A DNA stretch of 5,283 nucleotides from Candidatus Zipacnadia bacterium (GCA_029820875.1 JALGUK010000186.1:1-5283); one strand, 5' to 3'; positions 1 through 5,283 are shown, counted from the stretch's first letter. A program made the numbers and translations. The notes: generated by a model from the letters alone, not told the origin.

Positions 1-39
1 ATGATAGCACAATAGCGCGCCGCGAGGTAGGCAGTCATT

Positions 40-50
40 GTATAATATAC
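40..50. repeat. 11-bp AT-rich palindrome overlapping a TATAAT box
   Basis: GTATA at 40-44 and TATAC at 46-50 form a perfect inverted repeat around a single A, and the stretch includes TATAAT at 41-46. It could be an operator half-site pair or a -10 element. No good -35 hexamer lies 15-19 bases upstream, and no gene starts close by. The palindrome is seen directly; its function is a guess. Confidence 0.25.
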
Positions 51-128
51 CGCCGTACATGTCACGGAATATGCCCGGGTATAAAAAGTGCAAAAACGGG
101 GACACAAACATTTGACGCATTGTTTACA

Positions 129-156
129 TTACAAAGGCGCAGTCCGGCGGTATAAG
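129..156 (+). promoter_or_regulatory. Possible sigma70-type promoter for the PilZ-like gene
   Basis: TTACAA (129-134) and TATAAG (151-156) are separated by 16 bases and lie about 100 bases upstream of the ATG at 256. The -10 matches consensus at 5 of 6 positions and the -35 at only 3 of 6. A better -35 match, TTTACA at 123-128, would need a 22-base spacer. The region is noticeably AT-richer than the flanking genes. Weak support. Confidence 0.25.
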
Positions 157-190
157 AACCGCAATCGGATAGGAGCGGCAGGAACGAGTT

Positions 191-242
191 GCCGATGGCT
201 ATCCAGTATCGGCGCGTCGGCAAGAGCGTGCCTGTATCAGGC
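191..242 (+). promoter_or_regulatory. Two small hairpins in the leader of the PilZ-like gene
   Basis: GCCGAT (191-196) pairs with ATCGGC (208-213) around an 11-base loop. GCCTG (230-234) pairs with CAGGC (238-242) around a 3-base loop, and this second stem ends directly before the GAGGG ribosome-binding sequence at 243-247. The arrangement could influence translation initiation. I compared it mentally with the conserved core of cyclic-di-GMP (GEMM) riboswitches and did not see that core, so no riboswitch class is assigned. Confidence 0.25.
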
Positions 243-255
243 GAGGGTGTAACCT

Positions 256-597
256 ATGAACAAAGCCGGCAAGACCCAGGCGGCGGTCGTGCATATATCG
301 GAGCACGATGCGGAGCTAATAAGCATGGCTCCCATGCGGACAGGGGAATCCGTGTATGTCGAGTTTCCCAGTCGTAGGGGCCTTGGCTTCATTATGGTAC
401 CTGCAACCATCACCAAGATGGATGACGGGTCCACGACCTCCGGCAAGCTCACATGGGTTCTCCAAGTCGAATTCCACAGCCGTCAATTACGATTGCCGGA
501 GAGAATTGGAGAGCAATCAGACGGAGTCCCTCAGCAAGAAAAGCCCCGCGATCCGCCCGGGCCGGTGCGGTGCGCCCTCTACGTAGCCGGCGAATAA
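256..597 (+). CDS. Short PilZ-like domain protein, degenerate
   Basis: This 113-residue protein resembles the beta-barrel core of PilZ domains, which bind cyclic-di-GMP and act as cytoplasmic effectors of motility, adhesion or exopolysaccharide control. Residues 10-21 (AVVHISEHDAEL) match the 'VxxhSxxGxxl' strand-turn-strand, residues 27-37 (MRTGESVYVEF) match the 'G-x-x-V-x-hxF' hairpin, and residues 68-73 (VLQVEF) match the closing 'xhGVxF' strand. The N-terminal RxxxR motif needed for ligand binding is absent and an in-frame stop (250-252) sits just before the ATG, so it cannot lie further upstream in this frame. The D/N-x-S-x-x-G motif is also eroded (HISEHDA). The C-terminal 40 residues are polar, proline-rich and probably disordered. 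GAGGG at 243-247 is a fair ribosome-binding site. It is either a ligand-independent PilZ relative or a decayed one. No partner gene is adjacent. Confidence 0.6.
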   Translation: MNKAGKTQAAVVHISEHDAELISMAPMRTGESVYVEFPSRRGLGFIMVPATITKMDDGSTTSGKLTWVLQVEFHSRQLRLPERIGEQSDGVPQQEKPRDPPGPVRCALYVAGE

Positions 598-714
598 CTT
601 CTCTGCCTCCTCTGACGTAAACCTCGTAGTGCGTTTCCTGTTGGATGACCCGTCATAAGCGCTTTCAGCCTTCACGGCCAGGACTCTGTGGCTCGCCTTT
701 ATCCCGCCGTACAT
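517..714 (-). CDS. Doubtful small minus-strand ORF, 65 residues
   Basis: An ATG-to-TGA reading frame occupies part of the gap between the PilZ-like and DapA-like genes and overlaps the 3' end of the PilZ-like gene by about 80 bases on the opposite strand. Its codon choice is not unlike the real genes here, and the middle (residues about 32-45, RFTSEEAEKLFAGY) could form a helix. I see no Shine-Dalgarno sequence before the ATG and recognise no family. It could be a chance ORF, a gene remnant, or a small protein. It is listed because nothing better explains 598-742. Confidence 0.15.
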   Translation of the reverse strand: MYGGIKASHRVLAVKAESAYDGSSNRKRTTRFTSEEAEKLFAGYVEGAPHRPGRIAGLFLLRDSV

Positions 715-792
715 ATTTGCTGCAGGGAAAGATGCTTGTGCCGTGGAATCCGCCTGGTGTTCAGAGCTCGTCAGCGATATCCCAACAAGTAG

Positions 793-798
793 AAGGAG
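793..798 (+). promoter_or_regulatory. Ribosome-binding site that decides the DapA-like start
   Basis: AAGGAG lies 13 bases before the ATG at 812. It falls inside the longer reading frame that could begin at GTG 743, which argues for the internal ATG as the true start. The spacing is longer than ideal, so the start choice is likely but not certain. Confidence 0.5.
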
Positions 799-811
799 AT
801 TTCAACGGCTG

Positions 812-1729
812 ATGACTGCGATGAGCCGCGATGAAATTCGCGAGGCGCTGACCTGTCCGATTGCATCGGTCAATACGCCGTTCACGCGCGACGGCGCGGT
901 TGACTTCGACGGACTACGCAACTTTATAGATTTCGTAGTCGAGGCCGGCACGAGGACGGTCCTGCTGACCTACGGTGACAGTCTGTACACTGTCCTGACC
1001 GACCAGGAGGTCGCCGATGTGACGAGAACCGTCGTCGAGCACACCGCCGGGAGGGCGATGGTAGTCGCCGCCGACAGGGCATGGGGTACCCCGAAGACCG
1101 TCGAGTTTGCGAAATACTGCCGGCAACTGGGCGCGGACGTGCTGATGGTCCTGCCGCCGGACTGGGCGTTTTCGTGCACGAGGGATACGTTCGTCGAGCA
1201 CTACGCCGCCGTTGCGCAGCACATGCCGGTTATGGTGGTGACATCGGTCTTCAGCTCACGCCAGCAGGTGGGACTTGATGTGTTGAGGCGATTGATGGAT
1301 ACCGTCGAGGGCGTGGTGGCGGTCAAGGACGATGTCTGCAACGAGTTCGGCCGCAAGATGGCGCTTATCTGTCACCAGCAGTGCGCGGTTTTCTCGGGCG
1401 GGCAGAAGCAGAACCACATGAACCTGCTGCCTTACGGGTGCGACGGGTACATGTCCGTATTCATCAAGTCCATGCCGCAGGTTGCACATGCCTACTGGAA
1501 CGCTGTGAAGGAGGGGAACTTGCACAGGGCCGTCGAGATTATAGCCAAGTACGATATGCCCTATTTTGACTTCATCGGGGAACTGACCGGAGGGTTCGAC
1601 ACCGGCGAACACGCGGCGCTGGAGATTTTCGGCATCGCCGGGCGGTGGCGTAGGAAACCCTATGCAAGCGCCAGCGACGAGGAAATGGAGAGGTTGCGCG
1701 ACTTTTTCGAGAGTCTGCCGCCGCTGTGA
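812..1729 (+). CDS. Divergent dihydrodipicolinate synthase / N-acetylneuraminate lyase family protein
   Basis: This 305-residue protein has the length and pattern of the DapA/NanA class I aldolase family, cytoplasmic TIM barrels that form a Schiff base with a keto-acid such as pyruvate. The opening strand has the family form (residues 16-24, PIASVNTPF; F-x-x-D-G-x-hD at 24-31). The Schiff-base lysine is K172 in the context GVVAVKDD (codon 1325-1327). The usual G-T-T-G-E loop is replaced by LLTYGDS (51-57), and the usual Y-N-x-P strand carrying the catalytic tyrosine is replaced by VVTSVFSS (142-149). It is therefore unlikely to be the lysine-pathway enzyme and more likely a sugar-acid aldolase or dehydratase-type paralogue of unknown substrate. 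The same frame is open back to GTG 743, but the AAGGAG at 793-798 and the family's N-terminus favour ATG 812. It probably forms an operon with the secreted propeller gene 71 bases downstream. Confidence 0.85.
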   Translation: MTAMSRDEIREALTCPIASVNTPFTRDGAVDFDGLRNFIDFVVEAGTRTVLLTYGDSLYTVLTDQEVADVTRTVVEHTAGRAMVVAADRAWGTPKTVEFAKYCRQLGADVLMVLPPDWAFSCTRDTFVEHYAAVAQHMPVMVVTSVFSSRQQVGLDVLRRLMDTVEGVVAVKDDVCNEFGRKMALICHQQCAVFSGGQKQNHMNLLPYGCDGYMSVFIKSMPQVAHAYWNAVKEGNLHRAVEIIAKYDMPYFDFIGELTGGFDTGEHAALEIFGIAGRWRRKPYASASDEEMERLRDFFESLPPL

Positions 1730-1789
1730 CACGCTTTGGCCGGGGCTGGCTTTACCATAGCCGGAATCCGTCTTCATACTGATAAGGAA

Positions 1790-1795
1790 AAGGAG
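1790..1795 (+). promoter_or_regulatory. Strong ribosome-binding site for the propeller gene
   Basis: AAGGAG ends 5 bases before ATG 1801. It overlaps the upstream GTG at 1795, which is therefore not a plausible start, and is 11 bases from the other in-frame ATG at 1807. This fixes the start at 1801 with good confidence. Confidence 0.75.
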
Positions 1796-1800
1796 TGCTG

Positions 1801-3222
1801 ATGGTCATGACCCGCATCTTTGCCGTTTGCATCGCTGTCATCATCCCATGTGCCGCTATGGCTCAGCAGGAAGGTGAGGACGTGCTCAATATCGGCTCGC
1901 GGCTCGAACTGTTTGTGGACGATTACTTGATAGACACGACCAGGGCAGTAACGCAGGAACTGCATTCTCCGAAACGCGAGGAGGTCGCCATCGTCTACGA
2001 CGCGCCCTGGGAGGGTGAGGTCAGCTTCTACGTGACGGTCTTTCAGGATGGTGACATCTATCGAATGTACTACCGGGGCCAGTCCATCACCAAGCCGCTC
2101 AGTGAGTACCCCAATGTTTACGGCCCGTCGTACACCTGTTACGCGGAGAGCACCGACGGCATCCACTGGACGAAGCCCCGCCTGGGGCTTTTCGAGTGCC
2201 AGGGAACCAAGGATAACAATATTGTCTGGGCAGGCGAAGGTGTGCACAACTTCTCCCCCTTCAAGGACACAAACCCGAACTGCAAGCCCGAGGAGCAGTA
2301 TAAAGCCGTGGCCGGCGGGCCGCTGATTGCGTTGGCGTCGCCCGACGGCATCCACTGGCGCAAAATGCAGAACGAACCGGTGATTACCGAGGGCGCATTC
2401 GACTCACATAACCTGGCCTTCTATGACAACGTCCGCGGGGAGTATCGGGCTTACGTGCGCGACTTCGCCAAGGGAGTGCGCACCATCCGCACCTGCACCT
2501 CGCAGGATTTCATTCACTGGACCAAGCCCCAGTGGTGCGGCTACGGGGATACGCCGCCTGAACACCTTTACACCAATGCGACCATTCCATACTTCCGTGC
2601 GCCGCATATTTTCGTGGCGTTTCCGAAGCGATATGTGCCCAACCGGAAGAAATTGCCCGATGACTACCCCATCGGCGGCATATCCGAAGGGTGCTTCATG
2701 TCCACGCGCGACGGGGTCAACTTCCACAGGTGGATGGAGGCCTGGATACGACCTGGGTTGGACATTCACAACTGGTGTCATCGAAACAACGGGCCGGCGT
2801 GGGGAATCCTGCAGACAGGGCCGGGGGAGATGTCCGTCTACTGGATCGAACATTACCATCAGAGCGGGGTTGAGTGCCGGCTGCGCCGAGGAACCCTCCG
2901 CACCGACGGGTTTGTCTCGGTGAATGCTCCCTACTCCGGCGGGGAGTTCACTACAAAGCCGTTGACATTCGAGGGCCGGGAGCTGGTCATCAATTATTCG
3001 ACCTCCGCGGTCGGGAGCGTCCAGGTGGAGATTCAGGACGCGGGTGGCGCCCCGTTCGAGGACTTCACGCTTGCACAGTGCCCGGAGATCTATGGCGACG
3101 AGATTGAGCATGTGGTCGCCTGGGAAGGCGGCTCGGACGTCAGTGCTCTTGCAGGCCGACCGGTGAGGCTGCGGTTCGTGATGAAAGATGCGGACCTGTA
3201 TTCGATTCGGTTTCGGCCGTAG
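1801..3222 (+). CDS. Secreted five-bladed beta-propeller, glycosidase-like protein
   Basis: This 473-residue exported protein begins with a Sec signal peptide (basic R5, hydrophobic core 6-19, likely cleavage after A-M-A at 21). The mature N-terminus carries the LELFVDDYLID motif (35-45), which I associate with a family of planctomycete-type secreted proteins. Four blade-like motifs of the form S-x-D-G-x-x-W recur: STDGIHW (117-123), SPDGIHW (180-186), SQDFIHW (234-240) and STRDGVNFHRW (301-311). They resemble the repeated motifs of five-bladed propeller glycosidases of the GH43/GH32/GH130 type. Strand signatures such as DIYRMYYRG (85-93) and EYRAYVRDF (214-222) fit this fold. Residues from about 375 to 473 look like a C-terminal beta-sandwich accessory domain. 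I cannot assign catalytic residues or a substrate. Glycan binding or hydrolysis in the periplasm or outside the cell is the best inference. Its stop is only 18 bases from the stop of the convergent gene. Confidence 0.8.
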   Translation: MVMTRIFAVCIAVIIPCAAMAQQEGEDVLNIGSRLELFVDDYLIDTTRAVTQELHSPKREEVAIVYDAPWEGEVSFYVTVFQDGDIYRMYYRGQSITKPLSEYPNVYGPSYTCYAESTDGIHWTKPRLGLFECQGTKDNNIVWAGEGVHNFSPFKDTNPNCKPEEQYKAVAGGPLIALASPDGIHWRKMQNEPVITEGAFDSHNLAFYDNVRGEYRAYVRDFAKGVRTIRTCTSQDFIHWTKPQWCGYGDTPPEHLYTNATIPYFRAPHIFVAFPKRYVPNRKKLPDDYPIGGISEGCFMSTRDGVNFHRWMEAWIRPGLDIHNWCHRNNGPAWGILQTGPGEMSVYWIEHYHQSGVECRLRRGTLRTDGFVSVNAPYSGGEFTTKPLTFEGRELVINYSTSAVGSVQVEIQDAGGAPFEDFTLAQCPEIYGDEIEHVVAWEGGSDVSALAGRPVRLRFVMKDADLYSIRFRP

Positions 3223-3240
3223 ATATAGCCGTAGTGCCGT

Positions 3241-3672
3241 CTATCCTGTTTTCCAGACAAGGTGATACCGGGCGACGTGTTCCGGAGTATCGCCAAGGAC
3301 GCGGCCGTCCAGGAGAATCCACGTGTGGCCGGTAAGCTCGCCGCCCTCGCGCCGGACGCCGAAGGCGATTTCGGCGTCTCGGCCTTCCAGGCGTACGAAC
3401 CGGTAAAGGAGAAGGCACTGATACAGGCAGGGATTGCGTATCCAAAGGTGATTGAGCCAGACTACAAATCGCGCATAACGCGCCAGTGCATCGCAGCGGC
3501 TGTCTGATGCGCGGTTTCCGCCGGCACGCCGAGGGCGAAGCCTGTCGGTCAGCTCAGCGATGGGTCGAAACAGCCTGCCGATGAGCAGCCACATGAGCCA
3601 AAGCTGCATCTTCACCAGGAGCAGCAAGTCCCTGGGGCGGTCCAGCCTTCGCCACCATCTTGCTATCCTCAT
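3241..3672 (-). CDS. Lasso peptide biosynthesis B2-type protein (transglutaminase-like)
   Basis: This 143-residue protein matches the full length and layout of B2 proteins (Transglut_core3), the cysteine-protease-like domain that removes the leader peptide in lasso-peptide maturation. An Arg/Leu-rich amphipathic N-terminal helix (about 5-48) is followed by the catalytic block: C82 in NPCLYQCLLLYR, then FGVRR (104-108), H116 in GHTWI, and D128. The H116-to-D128 spacing of 12 equals that recalled for McjB (H182, D194), and C82 aligns with McjB C150, so the enzyme looks catalytically intact. It is the last gene of the minus-strand run, and no lasso precursor, PqqD-like B1, asparagine-synthetase-like cyclase or ABC exporter is visible in the window. 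It could be an orphan processing peptidase for an unknown peptide. No clear Shine-Dalgarno precedes the ATG, and an in-frame TGA lies 30 bases upstream, so no longer start exists. Confidence 0.8.
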   Translation of the reverse strand: MRIARWWRRLDRPRDLLLLVKMQLWLMWLLIGRLFRPIAELTDRLRPRRAGGNRASDSRCDALARYARFVVWLNHLWIRNPCLYQCLLLYRFVRLEGRDAEIAFGVRREGGELTGHTWILLDGRVLGDTPEHVARYHLVWKTG

Positions 3673-3811
3673 TGCACAGCCCCGGCTTCCATTTGACGGT
3701 CACACTACATTATTGCATCGCATCAGGTACCAAGTTCGTCGTTTCGACACCGTGAGGAGCTGTCCTTTGTCTGCCGCCGCGGCGCAGGTAGACATGCTGC
3801 GAGCGGGCGGC

Positions 3812-4228
3812 TCAGGCGTTTCGGTCCTGCAGCATGAATGTGGGGCCGAGAGGGTGGAAAACATCCGCCATGCTGCTGAGGGCGACCGCGGTGCTTGCGG
3901 GGAATGCGGCCACTTCGACCTTCACGTCGCGGCTTTTCAGCGTGTTGACAAGGTCAACAAAGTCACCGTCGCCACTGACGAGGACGACGGTGTCAAGTTC
4001 ATCAGCCAACTCGAGGATGTCCAATACAATTCCGATGTCCCAGTCGCCTTTGGTCGTCCCATCAACGCGGGTGACCAGGTTCTTGGTGCGTACCACGAAA
4101 CCCATGCGCGTGAGCATATCGGTGAACGGGGTTTGATCCACTTCCGGCGAACGCACTACATAAGCGTATGCTTCAACGACCCGGCGCCCGTCAACCACCC
4201 GGTCAAGCAGCTTCTGGTAGTCGGATCC
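3812..4228 (-). pseudogene. NYN (LabA/DUF88) domain lacking its N-terminal strand
   Basis: From SDYQKLLDR (starting about 4225) onward, the translation follows the NYN family closely. NYN domains are PIN-like RNase folds. Visible motifs include VVEAYAYVVRS, SPEVDQTPF, the GTTKGDWDIG loop with its acidic residues, LVSGDGDFVDLV with three aspartates, and the closing VEVAAFP / FHPLGPTF strands. The first beta-strand of the family, which carries a metal-binding aspartate (typically hFhDxxN, about 20 residues before this point), is missing. The frame is open upstream to 4357, but there it encodes an Arg-rich shadow of the overlapping coiled-coil gene. The homologous part is +1 relative to that gene's frame, with no ATG start and no ribosome-binding site in its own frame. 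A small deletion with frameshift, or a sequencing or assembly error, near 4225-4250 is the simplest reading. The domain name is secure; whether any protein is made is uncertain. Confidence 0.75.
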
Positions 4229-5081
4229 GGACCAGCACCTCCGCGACGAAGGCCATCGCCTCCTCCTTTTTGACCGTCGCCCATCTGACCTGGTCTTCGA
4301 GTTCCGCAGCTCTGGCGCCCGCATGCAGCGCCTGCTGCTCCGCCTCCCGGAGCGCATCCGTTAACTCGGCAGCGGTCGTTTCAAGTTCCGCGATCCGTTT
4401 TCGGGCGTCCTCGAGTTTCCTGGCCGTGGAGCCTGAGTTGGCCGGAGGCGGGGTACGCTTTTTGCCCAGACGCTGCTGGAGTTCGTGGATGCTGCGCGAC
4501 TGCGTAGCCAGCTTCCGCTGCAGTTTCTTCTTGGCCTGAATCTCCCGCTGTGTCTTGCGCTTCTGCCGCGCAAGCGCTCTGGATACCTTGTCAAGCTCAC
4601 GGTGGAGTGCTTCCAGCTTGTGAGCCATCTCATCAAACGCCGGGCTGTCGGCACGAGCCGCTGCATCGCGGCCCGACCGTTCGTCGCGGCCGGCCACAGA
4701 CTCCTCCCTGCCGTTCCTATCCAGGTCTTCGCGGCCGTTGAACAACGTCATCGCCAGACTTTTGACAGGTTCGCGGGTATCCGATGCAAGCGCCCAGAGC
4801 AGCCGTGCACACTCGGCGTCAGAATGCAGCGGGGTGGCCTTGACCGCCTCGACAGCCTCCTCCTCCGACATACACCGAACCTGTTCAAGCTGGTGCTGGC
4901 ATGTCTTATCCAGGGCCTTCCAACTGAGTTCACGAATCTTGCCGTCTTCGAAAAATCCCGCCGCCAGGTCAGCGGCAAGCACATCAGACGATACCGACGA
5001 AGTGCGGAGGCCCGGATATTCGAGTCCCGCCTTGCTGGCTTCAATAGCCGCCTCGGTCAAAGCGCTGACGGAATTCTCCAC
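4203..5081 (-). CDS. Helical and coiled-coil protein, N-terminal part of an NYN locus
   Basis: This 292-residue protein has an N-terminal helical domain (about 30-118; DVLAADLAAGFFEDG, ALLWALAS-like helices) of unknown identity, then a charged linker rich in R, D, E and G (118-146), then two heptad-rich coiled-coil stretches (about 148-206 and 219-268) separated by a proline-rich break (KKRTPPPANSGS). It begins at GTG 5081; an in-frame TGA immediately precedes it, so no earlier start exists. The last 17 residues (MAFVAEVLV then RIRLPEAA) run past the point where the NYN sequence begins in another frame. I recall coiled-coil proteins with a C-terminal NYN domain, so this is probably the N-terminal half of one NYN protein whose frame is broken, though two adjacent genes are also possible. 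It starts 33 bases after the creatininase-like stop and is likely co-transcribed with it. Confidence 0.7.
   Translation of the reverse strand: MENSVSALTEAAIEASKAGLEYPGLRTSSVSSDVLAADLAAGFFEDGKIRELSWKALDKTCQHQLEQVRCMSEEEAVEAVKATPLHSDAECARLLWALASDTREPVKSLAMTLFNGREDLDRNGREESVAGRDERSGRDAAARADSPAFDEMAHKLEALHRELDKVSRALARQKRKTQREIQAKKKLQRKLATQSRSIHELQQRLGKKRTPPPANSGSTARKLEDARKRIAELETTAAELTDALREAEQQALHAGARAAELEDQVRWATVKKEEAMAFVAEVLVRIRLPEAA
4259..4266 (-). promoter_or_regulatory. Shine-Dalgarno-like GGAGGAGG inside the coiled-coil gene
   Basis: On the minus strand GGAGGAGG (4266 down to 4259) precedes an in-frame ATG at 4256 with 5 bases between GGAGG and the ATG. This is the best ribosome-binding match in the right half of the window. 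From that ATG the frame reads MAFVAEVLV and stops at 4203, just where an intact NYN domain would be expected to open. It may be a former start of a separate NYN gene, or simply Lys-Glu-Glu codons. Confidence 0.35.
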
Positions 5082-5114
5082 TCACTGCCACACCCCTGAT
5101 TGGAATTGACGCGA

Positions 5115-5283
5115 TTATCGGGGAAGACGCTCGTCCACGCCTTCGACGGTGCGTCTGATGATTGCCTCCGCAATCTCCTTCCCGTAGGCCTCCGAGCTTT
5201 CGCGGGGGTCCTGGCCGCCTAGTCCATGCTTCTCGACAGTCAGCGGGCCTTCCGGCAAGCGCGAAAGGTCGGTCAGGCCCGGG
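5115..5283 (-). CDS. C-terminal end of a probable creatininase-family protein (partial)
   Basis: The minus strand from the window edge to TAA at 5117-5115 is open for 55 codons with no start inside the window. The peptide ends with GLGGQDPRESSEAYGKEI then AEAIIRRTVEGVDERLPR. The 'G-x-G-x-D-P-R-x-S-x-x-x-G-x-x-h-x-E-A-h' pattern resembles the C-terminus of creatininase/creatinine amidohydrolase-family proteins (G-x-x-G-D-P-x-x-A-x-x-x-x-G-x-x-hhEA), metal-dependent amidohydrolases. The metal-binding residues lie in the part outside the window, so the assignment rests on this tail alone. The coding frame itself is well supported by amphipathic helices, balanced codons and the short 33-base spacing to the next gene on the same strand. 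Confidence 0.5.
   Translation of the reverse strand, partial: PGLTDLSRLPEGPLTVEKHGLGGQDPRESSEAYGKEIAEAIIRRTVEGVDERLPR

Noticed and set aside
50..60. CCGCCGTACAT repeated at 704-714
   Set aside because: One 11-bp direct match in a window of this size is expected by chance.
85..118. AAAAACGGGGACA stretch resembling REP-like repeats associated with Y1 transposases in some genomes
   Set aside because: Only one copy is present, with no inverted partner and no transposase gene in the window.
189..377. Plus-strand frame upstream of and overlapping the PilZ-like start, with a YRRVGK segment that might recall the missing RxxxR motif
   Set aside because: The spacing does not fit RxxxR, it is in a different frame from the PilZ-like gene, and it continues as low-complexity Gly/Arg sequence typical of a shadow frame.
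743..811. N-terminal extension of the DapA-like protein from GTG 743
   Set aside because: The extra 23 residues do not resemble the family, and a good ribosome-binding sequence lies inside them before ATG 812.
3216..3260. Possible bidirectional terminator between the convergent genes
   Set aside because: Only direct GCCGTAG repeats and 4-bp complementarities are visible, with no stable stem followed by a T run.
3262..3507. Plus-strand frame opposite the B2-type gene
   Set aside because: It mirrors the well-supported minus-strand gene and has no recognisable domain or ribosome-binding site.
3771..3790. GC-rich near-palindrome downstream of the NYN stop as a terminator
   Set aside because: The stem is short and imperfect and has no T tract in the direction of transcription.
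4261..4275. AAAAAGG slippery-like run suggesting programmed -1 frameshifting into the NYN domain
   Set aside because: A -1 shift leads to the third frame, not to the NYN frame, and would not supply the missing N-terminal strand.

Overview
The window is a moderately GC-rich bacterial chromosome segment with tightly packed, short-spaced genes. Gene content points to a Planctomycetota/PVC-type or similar heterotroph, possibly from a metagenome. The reasons are a secreted carbohydrate-active-type beta-propeller whose N-terminal motif (LELFVDDYLID) I associate with that group, a divergent DapA-fold aldolase beside it, and a coiled-coil/NYN nuclease-type locus. This taxonomic call is an inference from family resemblance only.

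Layout. Bases 1-255 hold no gene; they contain AT-rich promoter-like elements and two small hairpins in front of a short PilZ-like protein (256-597, +). Bases 598-811 hold no convincing gene, only a doubtful small minus-strand ORF. A two-gene plus-strand unit follows: a divergent dihydrodipicolinate synthase/N-acetylneuraminate lyase family protein (812-1729) and, 71 bases later, an exported five-bladed beta-propeller protein with a C-terminal beta-sandwich (1801-3222). The pairing suggests handling of a sugar or sugar acid: a periplasmic or surface propeller acts on a glycan and a cytoplasmic lyase/aldolase acts on a keto-acid. Substrates cannot be read from the sequence.

The right half is all on the minus strand and converges on the propeller gene with only 18 bases between stop codons. 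In transcription order it has the 3' end of a probable creatininase-family gene (5115-5283, cut by the window edge), a 292-residue helical/coiled-coil protein (4203-5081), an NYN (LabA/DUF88) domain in another frame (about 3812-4228), and a full-length lasso-peptide B2-type transglutaminase-like protein (3241-3672).

The most notable points are these. (1) The NYN domain lacks its first strand with the expected acidic residue and lies +1 out of frame with the coiled-coil ORF, so the locus looks disrupted. (2) The B2-type protein keeps the Cys-His-Asp triad but no lasso precursor, B1 or cyclase is visible nearby. (3) The DapA-like protein keeps the Schiff-base lysine but has lost the usual TTGE and catalytic tyrosine motifs. 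I did not find CRISPR arrays, tRNA or rRNA genes, or insertion sequences.
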